Source: Sphingopyxis flava (GTDB taxonomy: Bacteria > Pseudomonadota > Alphaproteobacteria > Sphingomonadales > Sphingomonadaceae). From it: a stretch of DNA of 64,000 nucleotides. The notes beneath the pieces were generated by a model. It worked only from the letters and a program-made list of their open reading frames with translations, was not told the DNA's origin and made no database searches. The number at the start of each line of letters is the position of its first letter. Position 1 is the stretch's first letter. Both the position numbers and the translations under genes were made by a program. Location of the stretch: assembly GCF_900168005.1 (NCBI RefSeq), contig NZ_FUYP01000015.1, forward strand, positions 40,576 to 104,575, written 5' to 3'. This document shows, one piece after another, positions 17,572 through 26,335 of this stretch.

Positions 17572-18444
17572 CTAGCGGAAGACGATAGTCTTGCGTCCGT
17601 CGATCAGCACCCGCTGCTCAGCGACCCAGCGCACCGCGCGTGCCAGCACCTGCGCTTCGATATCGCGGCCGGTACGAATGAGGTCGTCGGCCGACTGGCG
17701 ATGGTCGACGCGTTCGACCGCCTGCTCGATGATCGGCCCCTCGTCGAGATCGCCGGTGACGAAATGGGCGGTAGCGCCGATCAGCTTCACCCCGCGTTCG
17801 TGCGCGCGGTGATAGGGTTTGGCGCCCTTGAATCCGGGAAGGAAGCTGTGGTGAATATTGATGCAGCGCCCCGCGAGACGATCCGACAGATCGCTCGAGA
17901 GGACCTGCATATAGCGTGCGAGCACCAGATATTCCGCCTCGCCCTCGGCCATGACGCGCAGCATCGCGGCCTCCTGTTCGGCGCGGTTGGCGTCGCTCAC
18001 CGGCAAATGGTGAAAGGGAACGCCGTGCCACTCGGTGAGGCGGCGCAGCGTCTCATGGTTCGACACGACGCCGACAATGTCAATCGCGAGATTGCCGGTC
18101 GACCAGCGGTGCAGCAGGTCGTTGAGACAATGGCTGCCCTGCGACACCGCGATGACGAAGCGCGGTTTCGCCGCGCGGTCGATAATCCGCGCATCCATTT
18201 CAAAGCGTGCGATGATCGGCGCAAACGCCGCTTGCACCGCCGCCAGTCCTTGCGGAAAGCGCGGTCCGGCGCCGCGGAACTCGACGCGCATGAAAAAGCG
18301 CCCCGAATCGAGATCGGCATATTGCTGGCTATCGAGAATGAAGCCGTCGCGCTCGGCGAGCAGCCCTGTCACTGCGGCGACGATTCCGATCTTGTCCTCG
18401 CACGCCAGCGTCAGGATGTAGCGCGCGGCAGCGTCTTCGCTCAT
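17572..18444 (-). CDS. purU: Formyltetrahydrofolate deformylase
   Basis: This is a 290-residue PurU that hydrolyses 10-formyltetrahydrofolate to formate and tetrahydrofolate. The ATG at 18444 is chosen because it begins MSEDAAARYILTLACEDKIGIVAAV, the N-terminal ACT domain; the longer frame runs into the upstream VOC gene. The C-terminal formyltransferase-like domain shows the active-site asparagine and histidine in INIHHSFLPGFKGAKPYHRAHERGVKLIGATAHFVT and the aspartate in DLDEGPII. It begins 1 base after the stop of VOC copy 2, so the two are coupled. It releases formate alongside FghA, balancing one-carbon pools. Confidence 0.95.
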   Translation of the reverse strand: MSEDAAARYILTLACEDKIGIVAAVTGLLAERDGFILDSQQYADLDSGRFFMRVEFRGAGPRFPQGLAAVQAAFAPIIARFEMDARIIDRAAKPRFVIAVSQGSHCLNDLLHRWSTGNLAIDIVGVVSNHETLRRLTEWHGVPFHHLPVSDANRAEQEAAMLRVMAEGEAEYLVLARYMQVLSSDLSDRLAGRCINIHHSFLPGFKGAKPYHRAHERGVKLIGATAHFVTGDLDEGPIIEQAVERVDHRQSADDLIRTGRDIEAQVLARAVRWVAEQRVLIDGRKTIVFR

Positions 18445-18445
18445 A

Positions 18446-18832
18446 TCAGCCAGACATCTTGTGGAAGGCGCAAAGCTTGTTGCCCGCCGGGTCGCGCAAA
18501 TAAGCAAGGTAGAGCACACGGCCCTCGGTTGCGTGACGAATGCCTGGCGGATCTTCGGCGGTCGTTCCGCCGTTCGCCAGTCCCGCAGCGTGCCACGCTT
18601 CCACCATGTCGGGTGACGCGGCGAGCAGCCCGAGTGTATGCCCGTTGCCGCACGCTGCGGCCTCGCCATTGACCGGCTTCGTGATGAGCAGGCGCCCACC
18701 GTCATGTGTGTATATCAGGCGTCCACGCTCATCGATCTTCCCTTCGGGCACGCCGAGCGTTCCAAGCGCTGCGTCGTAGAAGGCCTTGCTCGCGGCGATG
18801 TCGTTCGACCCCAGCGTCACATGGCTGAACAT
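18446..18832 (-). CDS. VOC-family (glyoxalase-like) metalloprotein, copy 2
   Basis: This is a 128-residue vicinal-oxygen-chelate protein, paralogous to the copy at 17069. It has the matching MFSHVTLGSNDIAASKAFYDAAL opening, the DGGRLLITKPVNG middle and the YLRDPAGNKLCAFHKM end. It starts 12 bases after frmA ends and abuts purU by 1 base, placing it inside the formaldehyde run. The pair arose by local duplication around purU or an equivalent rearrangement. No specific substrate can be assigned. Confidence 0.88.
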   Translation of the reverse strand: MFSHVTLGSNDIAASKAFYDAALGTLGVPEGKIDERGRLIYTHDGGRLLITKPVNGEAAACGNGHTLGLLAASPDMVEAWHAAGLANGGTTAEDPPGIRHATEGRVLYLAYLRDPAGNKLCAFHKMSG

Positions 18833-18844
18833 GACCTTGGTCCT

Positions 18845-19957
18845 TTAGTAGACGACGACGCTGCGGATGCTTGTCCCCGCGTGCATCAGATCGAAGCCCT
18901 TGTTGATCTCCTCGAGCGTCAGGACGTGGGTAATCATCGGGTCGATCGCGATTTTGCCGTTCATGTACCAGTCGACAATCTTCGGAACGTCTGTGCGCCC
19001 CTTGGCGCCGCCGAAGGCGGTGCCCTTCCACACCCGGCCGGTCACGAGCTGGAACGGACGGGTGCTGATTTCCTTGCCCGCCTCGGCTACACCGATGATG
19101 ATGCTCTCGCCCCAGCCGCGATGACAGCATTCGAGCGCAGTGCGCATCACCTCGGTATTGCCTGTCGCATCGAAGCTATAATCGGCGCCGCCGTCGGTGA
19201 TCTCGAGAATCTTGGCGACCGTCTCGTCACGCGACAGTCCCTTCGAATTGACAAAGTGGGTCATGCCGAACTTGCGGCCCCATTCCTCGCGGCTTGCGTT
19301 GATGTCGATGCCGATGATCTTGTTTGCGCCGACCATCTTGGCGCCCTGGATCACGTTGAGGCCGATGCCGCCGAGTCCGAAGACCACGACATTCTCGCCC
19401 GCCTGCACCTTCGCCGTGTTGACGACCGCGCCGACGCCGGTGGTGACGCCGCAGCCGATGTAGCAGCTCGTCTGAAATGGCGCGTCCTCGCGGATCTTCG
19501 CCACCGCGATTTCGGGGAGCACGGTAAAGTTGGAGAAGGTCGAGCAGCCCATATAATGATAGAGGGTCTGCCCCTTATAGCTGAAGCGCGAGGTTCCGTC
19601 GGGCATCAGCCCCTTGCCCTGCGTGGCGCGGATCGCGGTGCAAAGGTTAGTCTTGCCCGAAAGGCAGCTTTTGCACTGGCGGCACTCGGGGGTGTAGAGC
19701 GGGATCACATGGTCGCCCGGCTTCACGCTGGTCACGCCCGCGCCGACCTCGCGCACGATCCCGGCCCCCTCGTGCCCCAATATGCTCGGGAAAATGCCCT
19801 CGCTGTCGAAGCCGTCCAGCGTATAGGCGTCGGTATGGCAGATGCCCGTCGCCATGATCTCGACCAGCACCTCGCCCGCCTTCGGACCTTCAAGGTCAAG
19901 CTCAACGATTTCAAGGGGCTTTTTCGCTTCGAACGCAACAGCAGCGCGGGTCTTCAT
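18845..19957 (-). CDS. frmA: S-(hydroxymethyl)glutathione dehydrogenase / class III alcohol dehydrogenase
   Basis: This is a 370-residue zinc enzyme that oxidises S-hydroxymethylglutathione (formaldehyde plus glutathione) to S-formylglutathione with NAD. The ATG at 19957 ([19 protein letters not shown]) is the family start. The catalytic zinc site ([17 protein letters not shown]), the structural zinc cysteines ([17 protein letters not shown]) and the Rossmann motif ([16 protein letters not shown]) are all present. It heads a minus-strand run with a VOC protein, purU, a second VOC protein, ybaK and fghA. sdaA lies 25 bases upstream. Confidence 0.97.
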   Translation of the reverse strand: MKTRAAVAFEAKKPLEIVELDLEGPKAGEVLVEIMATGICHTDAYTLDGFDSEGIFPSILGHEGAGIVREVGAGVTSVKPGDHVIPLYTPECRQCKSCLSGKTNLCTAIRATQGKGLMPDGTSRFSYKGQTLYHYMGCSTFSNFTVLPEIAVAKIREDAPFQTSCYIGCGVTTGVGAVVNTAKVQAGENVVVFGLGGIGLNVIQGAKMVGANKIIGIDINASREEWGRKFGMTHFVNSKGLSRDETVAKILEITDGGADYSFDATGNTEVMRTALECCHRGWGESIIIGVAEAGKEISTRPFQLVTGRVWKGTAFGGAKGRTDVPKIVDWYMNGKIAIDPMITHVLTLEEINKGFDLMHAGTSIRSVVVY

Positions 19958-19982
19958 CAGCCGGTCTCCTTTTTGCTGGCTA

Positions 19983-21362
19983 TCAGCACTCCACAACGCT
20001 GACCGCAAGCCCCCCCTTTGACGTTTCCTTATATTTGTCGCGCATGTCGCGGCCGGTTTGCAGCATCGTCGCGATCACCGTGTCGAGGCTGACGACGTGG
20101 GTGCCGTCGCCGATCATTGCGATGCGGCTCGCATCGATCGCCTTGATTGCGCCCATTGCGTTGCGTTCGATGCAAGGGATCTGGACGAGGCCGCCAATCG
20201 GATCGCAGGTGAGACCAAGGTTGTGCTCCATACCGATTTCAGCCGCATTCTCGACCTGCGCATTGGTGCCGCCCAAAGCTGCGGTCAGCCCCGCCGCCGC
20301 CATCGAGCAGGCGACCCCGACTTCGCCCTGACAGCCCACCTCGGCGCCCGAGATGCTCGCGTTTCGCTTGTAAAGAGCGCCAATTGCACCGGCGGTGAGG
20401 AGGAAGGTACGCACACCCGCAGCGTCGCCGCGATAACTGCGGCGATAATAACGGATCACCGCGGGGATGATCCCGGCCGCACCGTTCGTCGGTGCAGTGA
20501 CGACGCGGCCGCCCGCGGCATTCTCCTCATTCACCGCCATCGCCCACAGGTTAATCCAGTCCATCATTGCCATCGGATCAGAGAGGTTCGCCTCCTGCCG
20601 TTCGCGAATATCTGCGGCAATCTGCGGCGCGCGTCGCTTGACCTTTAGGCCGCCCGGCAGCGTGCCGGTGCTCGAGCACCCTGCATCGATCGAGGCGTCC
20701 ATCGCCGCAGCGATGCTGTCGAGCCCGGCGTCAACCTCTTCATGGCTTCGCAAGACGAGTTCGTTCGCGCGCATCATCTCGGCAAAGCTCTTGCCTGATG
20801 CCGCACCCATTTCGATGAGATCAGCCCCCGAGGTGAAAGCGAAGGGTTGTTCGACCTCATTTTCGCCGCCGCGGCTGTTTCGGCCTGCTTCATCCTCGTC
20901 GACGACGAAGCCGCCCCCGACCGAGAAATACATGCGCCTTACCAGAATCTCGCTTTCGCCGTCGCGCGCGGTGAAGCTGAGCGCGTTGCTGTGGAAGGGC
21001 TGGCGCTGCTTCATCTGAAAATGGAGGTCGCGCGCTGGCTCGAAGCGGACGGGGTGGCGACCCAGCAGGTCAAGAGCGCCTTCCCCCGCCGCGCGGGCCC
21101 AATGCGCCTCGATCGCAGCGAGGCTTGTCGAGGCAGGGATTTCGCCCGCGAGCCCCGCGACCAGAGCGGTATCGGCTGCGTGCCCCTTTCCCGTCAGCGC
21201 GAGCGAGCCATAAAGGTCGGCCTCGACATGCGCGGTGCTCGCCAGCAAGTCTTGTTCCTCAAGCCAGATGGCAAAGCGGCGCGCCGCCACCATCGGCCCC
21301 ACGGTGTGCGAGCTTGAGGGACCGACACCGATCTTGAAGAGGTCAAAGAGGCTGATCGTCAT
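19983..21362 (-). CDS. sdaA: L-serine ammonia-lyase (iron-sulfur dependent)
   Basis: This is a 459-residue single-chain L-serine deaminase that converts serine to pyruvate and ammonia using a [4Fe-4S] cluster. [24 protein letters not shown] is the family N-terminus. The cluster cysteines are visible in [21 protein letters not shown] and [21 protein letters not shown], and the C-terminal cysteine is in VVEC. It is upstream of frmA with a 25-base gap on the same strand, so serine-derived one-carbon metabolism may be co-expressed with formaldehyde disposal. No truncation is visible. Confidence 0.96.
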   Translation of the reverse strand: MTISLFDLFKIGVGPSSSHTVGPMVAARRFAIWLEEQDLLASTAHVEADLYGSLALTGKGHAADTALVAGLAGEIPASTSLAAIEAHWARAAGEGALDLLGRHPVRFEPARDLHFQMKQRQPFHSNALSFTARDGESEILVRRMYFSVGGGFVVDEDEAGRNSRGGENEVEQPFAFTSGADLIEMGAASGKSFAEMMRANELVLRSHEEVDAGLDSIAAAMDASIDAGCSSTGTLPGGLKVKRRAPQIAADIRERQEANLSDPMAMMDWINLWAMAVNEENAAGGRVVTAPTNGAAGIIPAVIRYYRRSYRGDAAGVRTFLLTAGAIGALYKRNASISGAEVGCQGEVGVACSMAAAGLTAALGGTNAQVENAAEIGMEHNLGLTCDPIGGLVQIPCIERNAMGAIKAIDASRIAMIGDGTHVVSLDTVIATMLQTGRDMRDKYKETSKGGLAVSVVEC

Positions 21363-21568
21363 AGGAGCGCCTATAGGCGAAGCGCCATCAGCAAGATAGA
21401 CACGCGCGAGGAACCCGGGCGCCGCGTCGGCCGCGCCGGCAAAGGATCAGACAAGCCTTCATGCATAGCAGCCGAACGGCGCTGAAGGGGTGAGGGTGCG
21501 GCGTGGCCCAAAGCCCCCGACCGCACCCCTTCCTCGCGAACGCGCGACAAGGTCGCCCGTCTCGCTGC

Positions 21569-21592
21569 CTCCCCTAATGCGGGGGAGCTTTT
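21569..21592 (+). terminator. Stem-loop with T-run near the sodB end
   Basis: CTCCCC (21569-21574) pairs with GGGGAG (21582-21587) across a 7-base loop and is followed by CTTTTT on the plus strand. No plus-strand gene ends here; sodB ends at 21599 on the other strand, where no T-run follows. The function is unclear. Confidence 0.35.
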
Positions 21593-21598
21593 TCCGGA

Positions 21599-22216
21599 TC
21601 AGGCGGCCGGATAGGTCCAGCTGCCGCCGCGGGCGAGATTCTCGGCCGCGAAATCCCAGTTCAGAAGCTCGTCGACCACAGCATTCACATAATCGGGGCG
21701 GACATTCTTGCGGTCGATATAATAGGCATGTTCCCACACGTCGATGACGAGCAGCGGAGTGATACCCGCGGTCAGCTCGGTGCCCGCGTCATGGGTGTCG
21801 GTGACCGACAGCGCGCCGTCGCGCGAGACGAGCCACGCCCAGCCCGATGCGAAATGGTTGATCGCGGTGTCCTTCAGCTTCTTCTTCAGTTCATCAAGCG
21901 AACCGAAGTCGCGGTCGATCGCAGCGGCGAGGTCACCCGAGGGTGCGGTCCGCGCGGGCGACAGGCTATTCCAATAGAAAGCGTGGTTCCAGGATTGAGC
22001 GCTGTTGTTGAAGAGCCCCTTGTTGCCCGACCCTTCGGCGTGATGAATGATTTCCTCAAGGCTCTTGTCCGCAAGTTCGGTGCCCTCGATCGCGGCATTG
22101 ACCTTGTCGACATAGGTTTTGTGATGCTTGCCATGGTGCGTCGCGAGCGTGTCGGCCGAAATATGGGGCGCCAGCGCGTCCTGGGCGTAGGGCAGCGGCG
22201 GGAAAGCGATCGTCAT
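21599..22216 (-). CDS. sodB: Superoxide dismutase (Fe/Mn)
   Basis: This is a 205-residue iron/manganese superoxide dismutase. The ATG at 22216 (MTIAFPPLPYAQDALAPHISADTL) is chosen from family length; the open frame extends far upstream without similarity. Metal ligands are seen in THHGKHHKTYVDKVN, SWNHAFYWNS and DVWEHAYYIDRKNVRPDYV, in the order H, H, D, H. GNKGLFNNSAQSWNH is typical of iron-type enzymes. It stands as a single gene upstream of sdaA with about 235 bases between, and its promoter region separates it from the ligase gene, which ends at 22318. Confidence 0.96.
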   Translation of the reverse strand: MTIAFPPLPYAQDALAPHISADTLATHHGKHHKTYVDKVNAAIEGTELADKSLEEIIHHAEGSGNKGLFNNSAQSWNHAFYWNSLSPARTAPSGDLAAAIDRDFGSLDELKKKLKDTAINHFASGWAWLVSRDGALSVTDTHDAGTELTAGITPLLVIDVWEHAYYIDRKNVRPDYVNAVVDELLNWDFAAENLARGGSWTYPAA

Positions 22217-22317
22217 GACAGTCTCCGTTTTCTTTTGCAGATGGCCTCTAATTCGACCCTTCCTCCGGCGGTTGCAAGCCCCTGGGCAGGCAATTTTTCT
22301 TTCCCCGCCTTCAAGAA

Positions 22318-23901
22318 TCACGTCGCCATTGCACGCAATGTCGCAATACGATCGGCCTCTTCGGCTGGCTTGTCGCGGCGGATGCGCGAAATGCGCGGAA
22401 AGCGCATGGCGAGGCCCGACTTGTGCCGCTTCGAGGCGTGAATCGAATCGAACGCAACTTCGAGTACCAGCGTCTTTTCGACCTCGCGCACCGGGCCGAA
22501 GCGGCCAATCGTGTGATCGCGGACGAATTTGTCGAGCCATTTGAGCTCATCGTCGGTGAAGCCCGAATAGGCCTTGCCCACCGGCAACAATTCGCCAGCG
22601 TCAGTCCAGCAGCCAAAGGTATAATCCGAATAGAAGCTTGCGCGGCGACCGTTGCCGCGCTGCGCATACATCATGACGCAATCGGCAACGAGCGGGTCGC
22701 GCTTCCATTTGTACCAGAGCCCGGCGCGGCGACCCGCGACATAGGGCGCGTCGCGGCGCTTGAGCATCACCCCCTCGATCGCGGCGTCGCGCGCGCCAGC
22801 GCGCAAGGTCGCAAGTTCGTCGAAATGCGCCGCCGCGATCACGGGCGACAGGTCGAAATGGCTCGCCGCAAGGCGCGGGACGAAGCCCTCTAGCTGGCGC
22901 CGCCGCTCGTGCCACGGCAGGGCGCGCAGGTCGGATCCGTCGACGGCAAGCAGGTCATAGACGCGCACGAAGGCCGGAAAGTCGGCGAGCATCTTTCTTG
23001 CCACTGTCTTGCGCCCGAGCCGCTGCTGGAGCGCGTTGAAGCTTGCCGCGCCGCCCTCGGCCCCGCCCTGCGCCTCGCCGCGGACCAGCAATTCGCCGTC
23101 GATCACCGCGTCCTGGTCGAAAACAGCAAGCAGTTCGGGAAAAGCCGCGCCGATCTCCTCGCCGCCACGGCTGTAAATTCGTGTCTCGCCGCCGCCGTGG
23201 ACGAGCTGGACGCGGATCCCGTCCCATTTCCATTCGGCCGCAAAATCGGAAAGGTCGATGCTCTCGCCCTCGAGCGGATGGGCGAGCATGAAGGGGCGGA
23301 AGAAGGCGACATCGGTAAGATCCGGGCGCGGCGCCTTGCCCTCGCCCCAGGCAAAGAGCGGCGCATAGGGAGGCGGGATCGCGTGCCACAGTTCCTCGAC
23401 ATCGTCGATGGAGACATCGAAAGCCTGTGCAAAGGCCTGTTTCGCAAGGCGCGCCGAGACGCCGACACGCATGCCGCCGAGCGCAAGCTTGAGAAGGGCA
23501 TAGCGGCCGTCGCCGTCAAGACGGTCGAGCAGCGAGGCGAGAATGGCCGGGGCGTCACCTCGTGTCGCGCTCGACAACGCATCGACGGCCTGCGCGACGG
23601 ACAGTTCCTCAGCCTCTTTCCCGAGCGGCGCATCGGGCCAAAGCAGCGCCGCCGTCTCAGCGGTATCGCCAACGAAATGTCGCGACAGGCGGAACAATTC
23701 CTCGTCGACCCGGGCGCCGAGCAGGGCGCGCACCGTTCCCGCCTTGACCGCGGGAAAATCCAGCGCGCCAGTCAATGCCGCGAGCGCCCAGCCGCGATCG
23801 GGATCGGGTGTATGCCGAAGATAGTCGACGATCAGCGCCAGTTTGCTGTTGCGCGAGCGCGTGTAGACAAGCCGATCGATGAGAGCCGCGAAGCGCTTCA
23901 C
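22318..23901 (-). CDS. ATP-dependent DNA ligase of the ligase-associated repair cluster
   Basis: This is a 527-residue ATP-dependent DNA ligase. The N-terminal DNA-binding domain (residues 1-210) is followed by the nucleotidyltransferase domain with motif I EWKWDGIR (the AMP-accepting lysine is about residue 225), then YSRGGEEI, VIDGELL and GVMLKRRDAPY. An OB-fold domain follows with YKWKRDPL and FGCWTD. It matches the bacterial family found beside a metallo-beta-lactamase exonuclease and implicated in cisplatin or DNA damage resistance. Its ATG overlaps the exonuclease stop by 4 bases. It is the last gene of the SOS-boxed operon; the usual Lhr-like helicase and PdeM partners are not in the window. 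Confidence 0.93.
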   Translation of the reverse strand: MKRFAALIDRLVYTRSRNSKLALIVDYLRHTPDPDRGWALAALTGALDFPAVKAGTVRALLGARVDEELFRLSRHFVGDTAETAALLWPDAPLGKEAEELSVAQAVDALSSATRGDAPAILASLLDRLDGDGRYALLKLALGGMRVGVSARLAKQAFAQAFDVSIDDVEELWHAIPPPYAPLFAWGEGKAPRPDLTDVAFFRPFMLAHPLEGESIDLSDFAAEWKWDGIRVQLVHGGGETRIYSRGGEEIGAAFPELLAVFDQDAVIDGELLVRGEAQGGAEGGAASFNALQQRLGRKTVARKMLADFPAFVRVYDLLAVDGSDLRALPWHERRRQLEGFVPRLAASHFDLSPVIAAAHFDELATLRAGARDAAIEGVMLKRRDAPYVAGRRAGLWYKWKRDPLVADCVMMYAQRGNGRRASFYSDYTFGCWTDAGELLPVGKAYSGFTDDELKWLDKFVRDHTIGRFGPVREVEKTLVLEVAFDSIHASKRHKSGLAMRFPRISRIRRDKPAEEADRIATLRAMAT

Positions 23902-24911
23902 GCCTCTTCCTCCAGATCACGGCCGATCAAGTGGAGCGCCCGGGCCTTGCGCTGGGTGAGCTCGCACCAGCGCAGCAAACCTTCCTCGCTGCCGTGGGTA
24001 ATCCAGCTTTCCTGCGGGTCCACCTCGGCGATCGTGGCGGTGAGTTCGTCCCAGTCGGCATGGTCGGAAATGACGAGCGGCAATTCGACCATCCGCTGCC
24101 GTGCGCGCTGGCGTACACGCATCCAGCCCGAGGCCATGGCGGTGACCGGGTCAGGGAGCCGCCGTGACCAACGGTCGTTCAGCGCCGAGGGCGGCGCAAG
24201 AATAATCTGGCCCGCCATCGCATCCTTGGCGCTTTCGCTGACAAGCCGCAGTTCACCCAGAGGAACGCCATGATCGGAATAAAGAGCGCACATGCGTTCA
24301 AGCGCACCGTGAATGAAGATGGGCGCATGCCACCCCGCAGCACGCAGCTCGGCGATCACCCGCTGCGCCTTGCCGAGCGCATAGGCACCAACAAGCACAC
24401 AGCGGTGGGGCTCGGCGCGCACCGCGGCGAGCAGCTTGGCGATTTCGCCTTCGGTCGGCGGGTGGCGGAACACAGGAAGGCCAAAAGTCGCCTCTGTTAT
24501 AAAAATATCGCAGGCAACGGTTTCAAAGGGTGCACAAGTGGGGTCCGCGCGGCGCTTGTAGTCACCGGTGACGACGATCCGCTCGCCCTGATATTCCATC
24601 AGGATTTGCGCGCTGCCAAGGACATGCCCCGCCGGATGAAAACTGAACCGCACTCCGCCGCGCTCGAACCCCTCGCCGTAGGCTACGGCGTGATTATGGT
24701 GTGCTGCGATATCGACGCCGTAACGCAGCGCCATGATCGCAAGCGTCTCGGGCGTTGCGAACACCGCATGATGACCGCTACGTGCGTGGTCGGCATGACC
24801 ATGCGTCACCGCGGCTCGCTCCACGGGGCGCGCAGGATCGATCCAAAGGTCGGCCGGACGCACGTAAAGCCCGTGGGGATGCGGTTCGAGCCATGTCTTG
24901 GCCTTGGCCAT
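23898..24911 (-). CDS. Ligase-associated exonuclease, metallo-beta-lactamase fold
   Basis: This is a 337-residue metallo-beta-lactamase/beta-CASP-like protein. The THGHADHARSG segment is the metal-binding HxHxDH motif; further ligands lie in HPAGHVLGSAQI, TGDYKRRADPTC and the VISDHADWDELTATIAEVDPQ region. It belongs to the group annotated as ligase-associated DNA exonuclease, thought to trim ends before sealing by the neighbouring ATP-dependent ligase. Its start overlaps the udgX stop by 1 base (TGATG) and its stop overlaps the ligase start by 4 bases, giving tight translational coupling. Confidence 0.92.
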   Translation of the reverse strand: MAKAKTWLEPHPHGLYVRPADLWIDPARPVERAAVTHGHADHARSGHHAVFATPETLAIMALRYGVDIAAHHNHAVAYGEGFERGGVRFSFHPAGHVLGSAQILMEYQGERIVVTGDYKRRADPTCAPFETVACDIFITEATFGLPVFRHPPTEGEIAKLLAAVRAEPHRCVLVGAYALGKAQRVIAELRAAGWHAPIFIHGALERMCALYSDHGVPLGELRLVSESAKDAMAGQIILAPPSALNDRWSRRLPDPVTAMASGWMRVRQRARQRMVELPLVISDHADWDELTATIAEVDPQESWITHGSEEGLLRWCELTQRKARALHLIGRDLEEEA

Positions 24912-26335
24912 CAGGCCGCAAGGTCCCGTGCGCAGGCAAGGTCGGCGACAAAGGCCTCGCGCTCGGAAGCGGCGCGTAGCTTGTCGGGCATGCGCAGCAA
25001 GAAGGAGGGGTGGATCGTCGCGATCAGCTGACCTCCGCTCTCGAGTGGGTGTACCGTGCCGCGCATCGACTTGATGCTTAGCGATTTGCCTGTCACGCCG
25101 CGCAGCGCGCTAGCGCCCAAGGTTATGATCAGGTCCGGCTTGACCAGCGCGCGCTCCTTGTCGAGCCACCATCGGCACGCGTCGATCTCGCCCGCGCTGG
25201 GGTTCTCGTGCAACCGCCTTTTGCCGCGGGGTGTGAATTTGAAATGCTTCACCGCGTTGGTCAAATATAGCTGCCGCCGGTCGAGCCCCGCTTCGGCGAG
25301 CGCTCCATCCAGCAATTGTCCTGCTGGGCCCACGAAGGGGCGACCCTGCAGATCCTCCTGGTCGCCCGGCTGTTCGCCGACAAGCATGATCCGCGCCCTT
25401 TTGGGGCCCTCGCCCGCAACCCCCTGCGTCGCGCTGCAATGAAGCGGGCAGCGCTTGCATCTGTCAACGGCGCGCGCGAGCGCCTCAAGCGTCGTTACAT
25501 CATCGGGGGCATCATCCTCGGGCACAGGCTTCCGCCATTTCTCGGTCAAGGGGTTCGCCAATGAAACGGCCGCTTCGCGCATGCGTTCCGCCCGCGCCTC
25601 GGCACCCGCAACGAGGGCCGCTATATCCTCGGCCTCGGGCAGATTACGCCAGTATTTCTTGGGCATTTCGGCGCGCATCGCGTTGATCTTCACCCGCGCC
25701 GGATTGAAAATTGCGCCATAATAGGTGCGCCATTGTTCCTCGACGACGTCGGTGTCGGGCACTTCATCCCTGCTCCCGCCGGGACCATAGGTCAGTGTCT
25801 CATTCCGCCAGATCGCACGAGCATCGGGCGTCACGATCGCCCAGTCCATCCCAAAAAAGCGCCGCTGGAAAAAGGGAGCGGCCAAGGGGATGATCCTGTG
25901 CGATGGCTCGAACCATGCCACGAAACACTCACGCCCCGCCTCCTCGCCGAGGCGGCGGAAGCGCACGAAGGCATGCATCTTGTGGACATCGCGGCGGATC
26001 GCCTTGTCGGCCTTGCGCAGCCAATCGATATCGGGGTCGGCCCCCCGCGCGAGTAACTGCTTGTCGTGCGCTGCGCGCCAGATGATCCGGTAGAGGCGCG
26101 CAGGCACATCGGCATCCCTGTGGCAGATTACCCGCTCGGCCACCTCGATCAGCTCGCGCGGCAGGTTCACGGGCGCTCCCGACCGGGGAAGGCTCCCCTC
26201 GCCGAACAGCGATGCACCCGCGGAGCCGACGCGCCAGCCCACCTCCTCGGGCGCGACCCCGCCCGCAAGCAAGCGGCGCGCCGCACTTCGCCACGCGTCA
26301 AAGTCTCCCGGTTTTTCAAGCTGCACATCTTTCAT
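24911..26335 (-). CDS. udgX: DUF4130 - UdgX fusion (uracil-DNA cross-linking glycosylase)
   Basis: This is a 474-residue two-domain protein. Residues 1-250 form a DUF4130/TIGR03915-type domain with HKMHAFVRFRRL and WFEPSHRIIPLAAPFFQRRF. Residues 285-474 form a family-4-like uracil-DNA glycosylase with cysteines in CKRCPLHC and C387 for an iron-sulfur cluster, GEQPGDQEDLQGRPFVGPAG and IHPSFLLR. The UdgX-specific loop KRRLH lies at 372-376; the histidine in this loop forms a covalent bond to uracil-DNA in characterised UdgX. The start overlaps the radical SAM stop by 4 bases. The DUF4130 function is unknown. Confidence 0.93.
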   Translation of the reverse strand: MKDVQLEKPGDFDAWRSAARRLLAGGVAPEEVGWRVGSAGASLFGEGSLPRSGAPVNLPRELIEVAERVICHRDADVPARLYRIIWRAAHDKQLLARGADPDIDWLRKADKAIRRDVHKMHAFVRFRRLGEEAGRECFVAWFEPSHRIIPLAAPFFQRRFFGMDWAIVTPDARAIWRNETLTYGPGGSRDEVPDTDVVEEQWRTYYGAIFNPARVKINAMRAEMPKKYWRNLPEAEDIAALVAGAEARAERMREAAVSLANPLTEKWRKPVPEDDAPDDVTTLEALARAVDRCKRCPLHCSATQGVAGEGPKRARIMLVGEQPGDQEDLQGRPFVGPAGQLLDGALAEAGLDRRQLYLTNAVKHFKFTPRGKRRLHENPSAGEIDACRWWLDKERALVKPDLIITLGASALRGVTGKSLSIKSMRGTVHPLESGGQLIATIHPSFLLRMPDKLRAASEREAFVADLACARDLAA

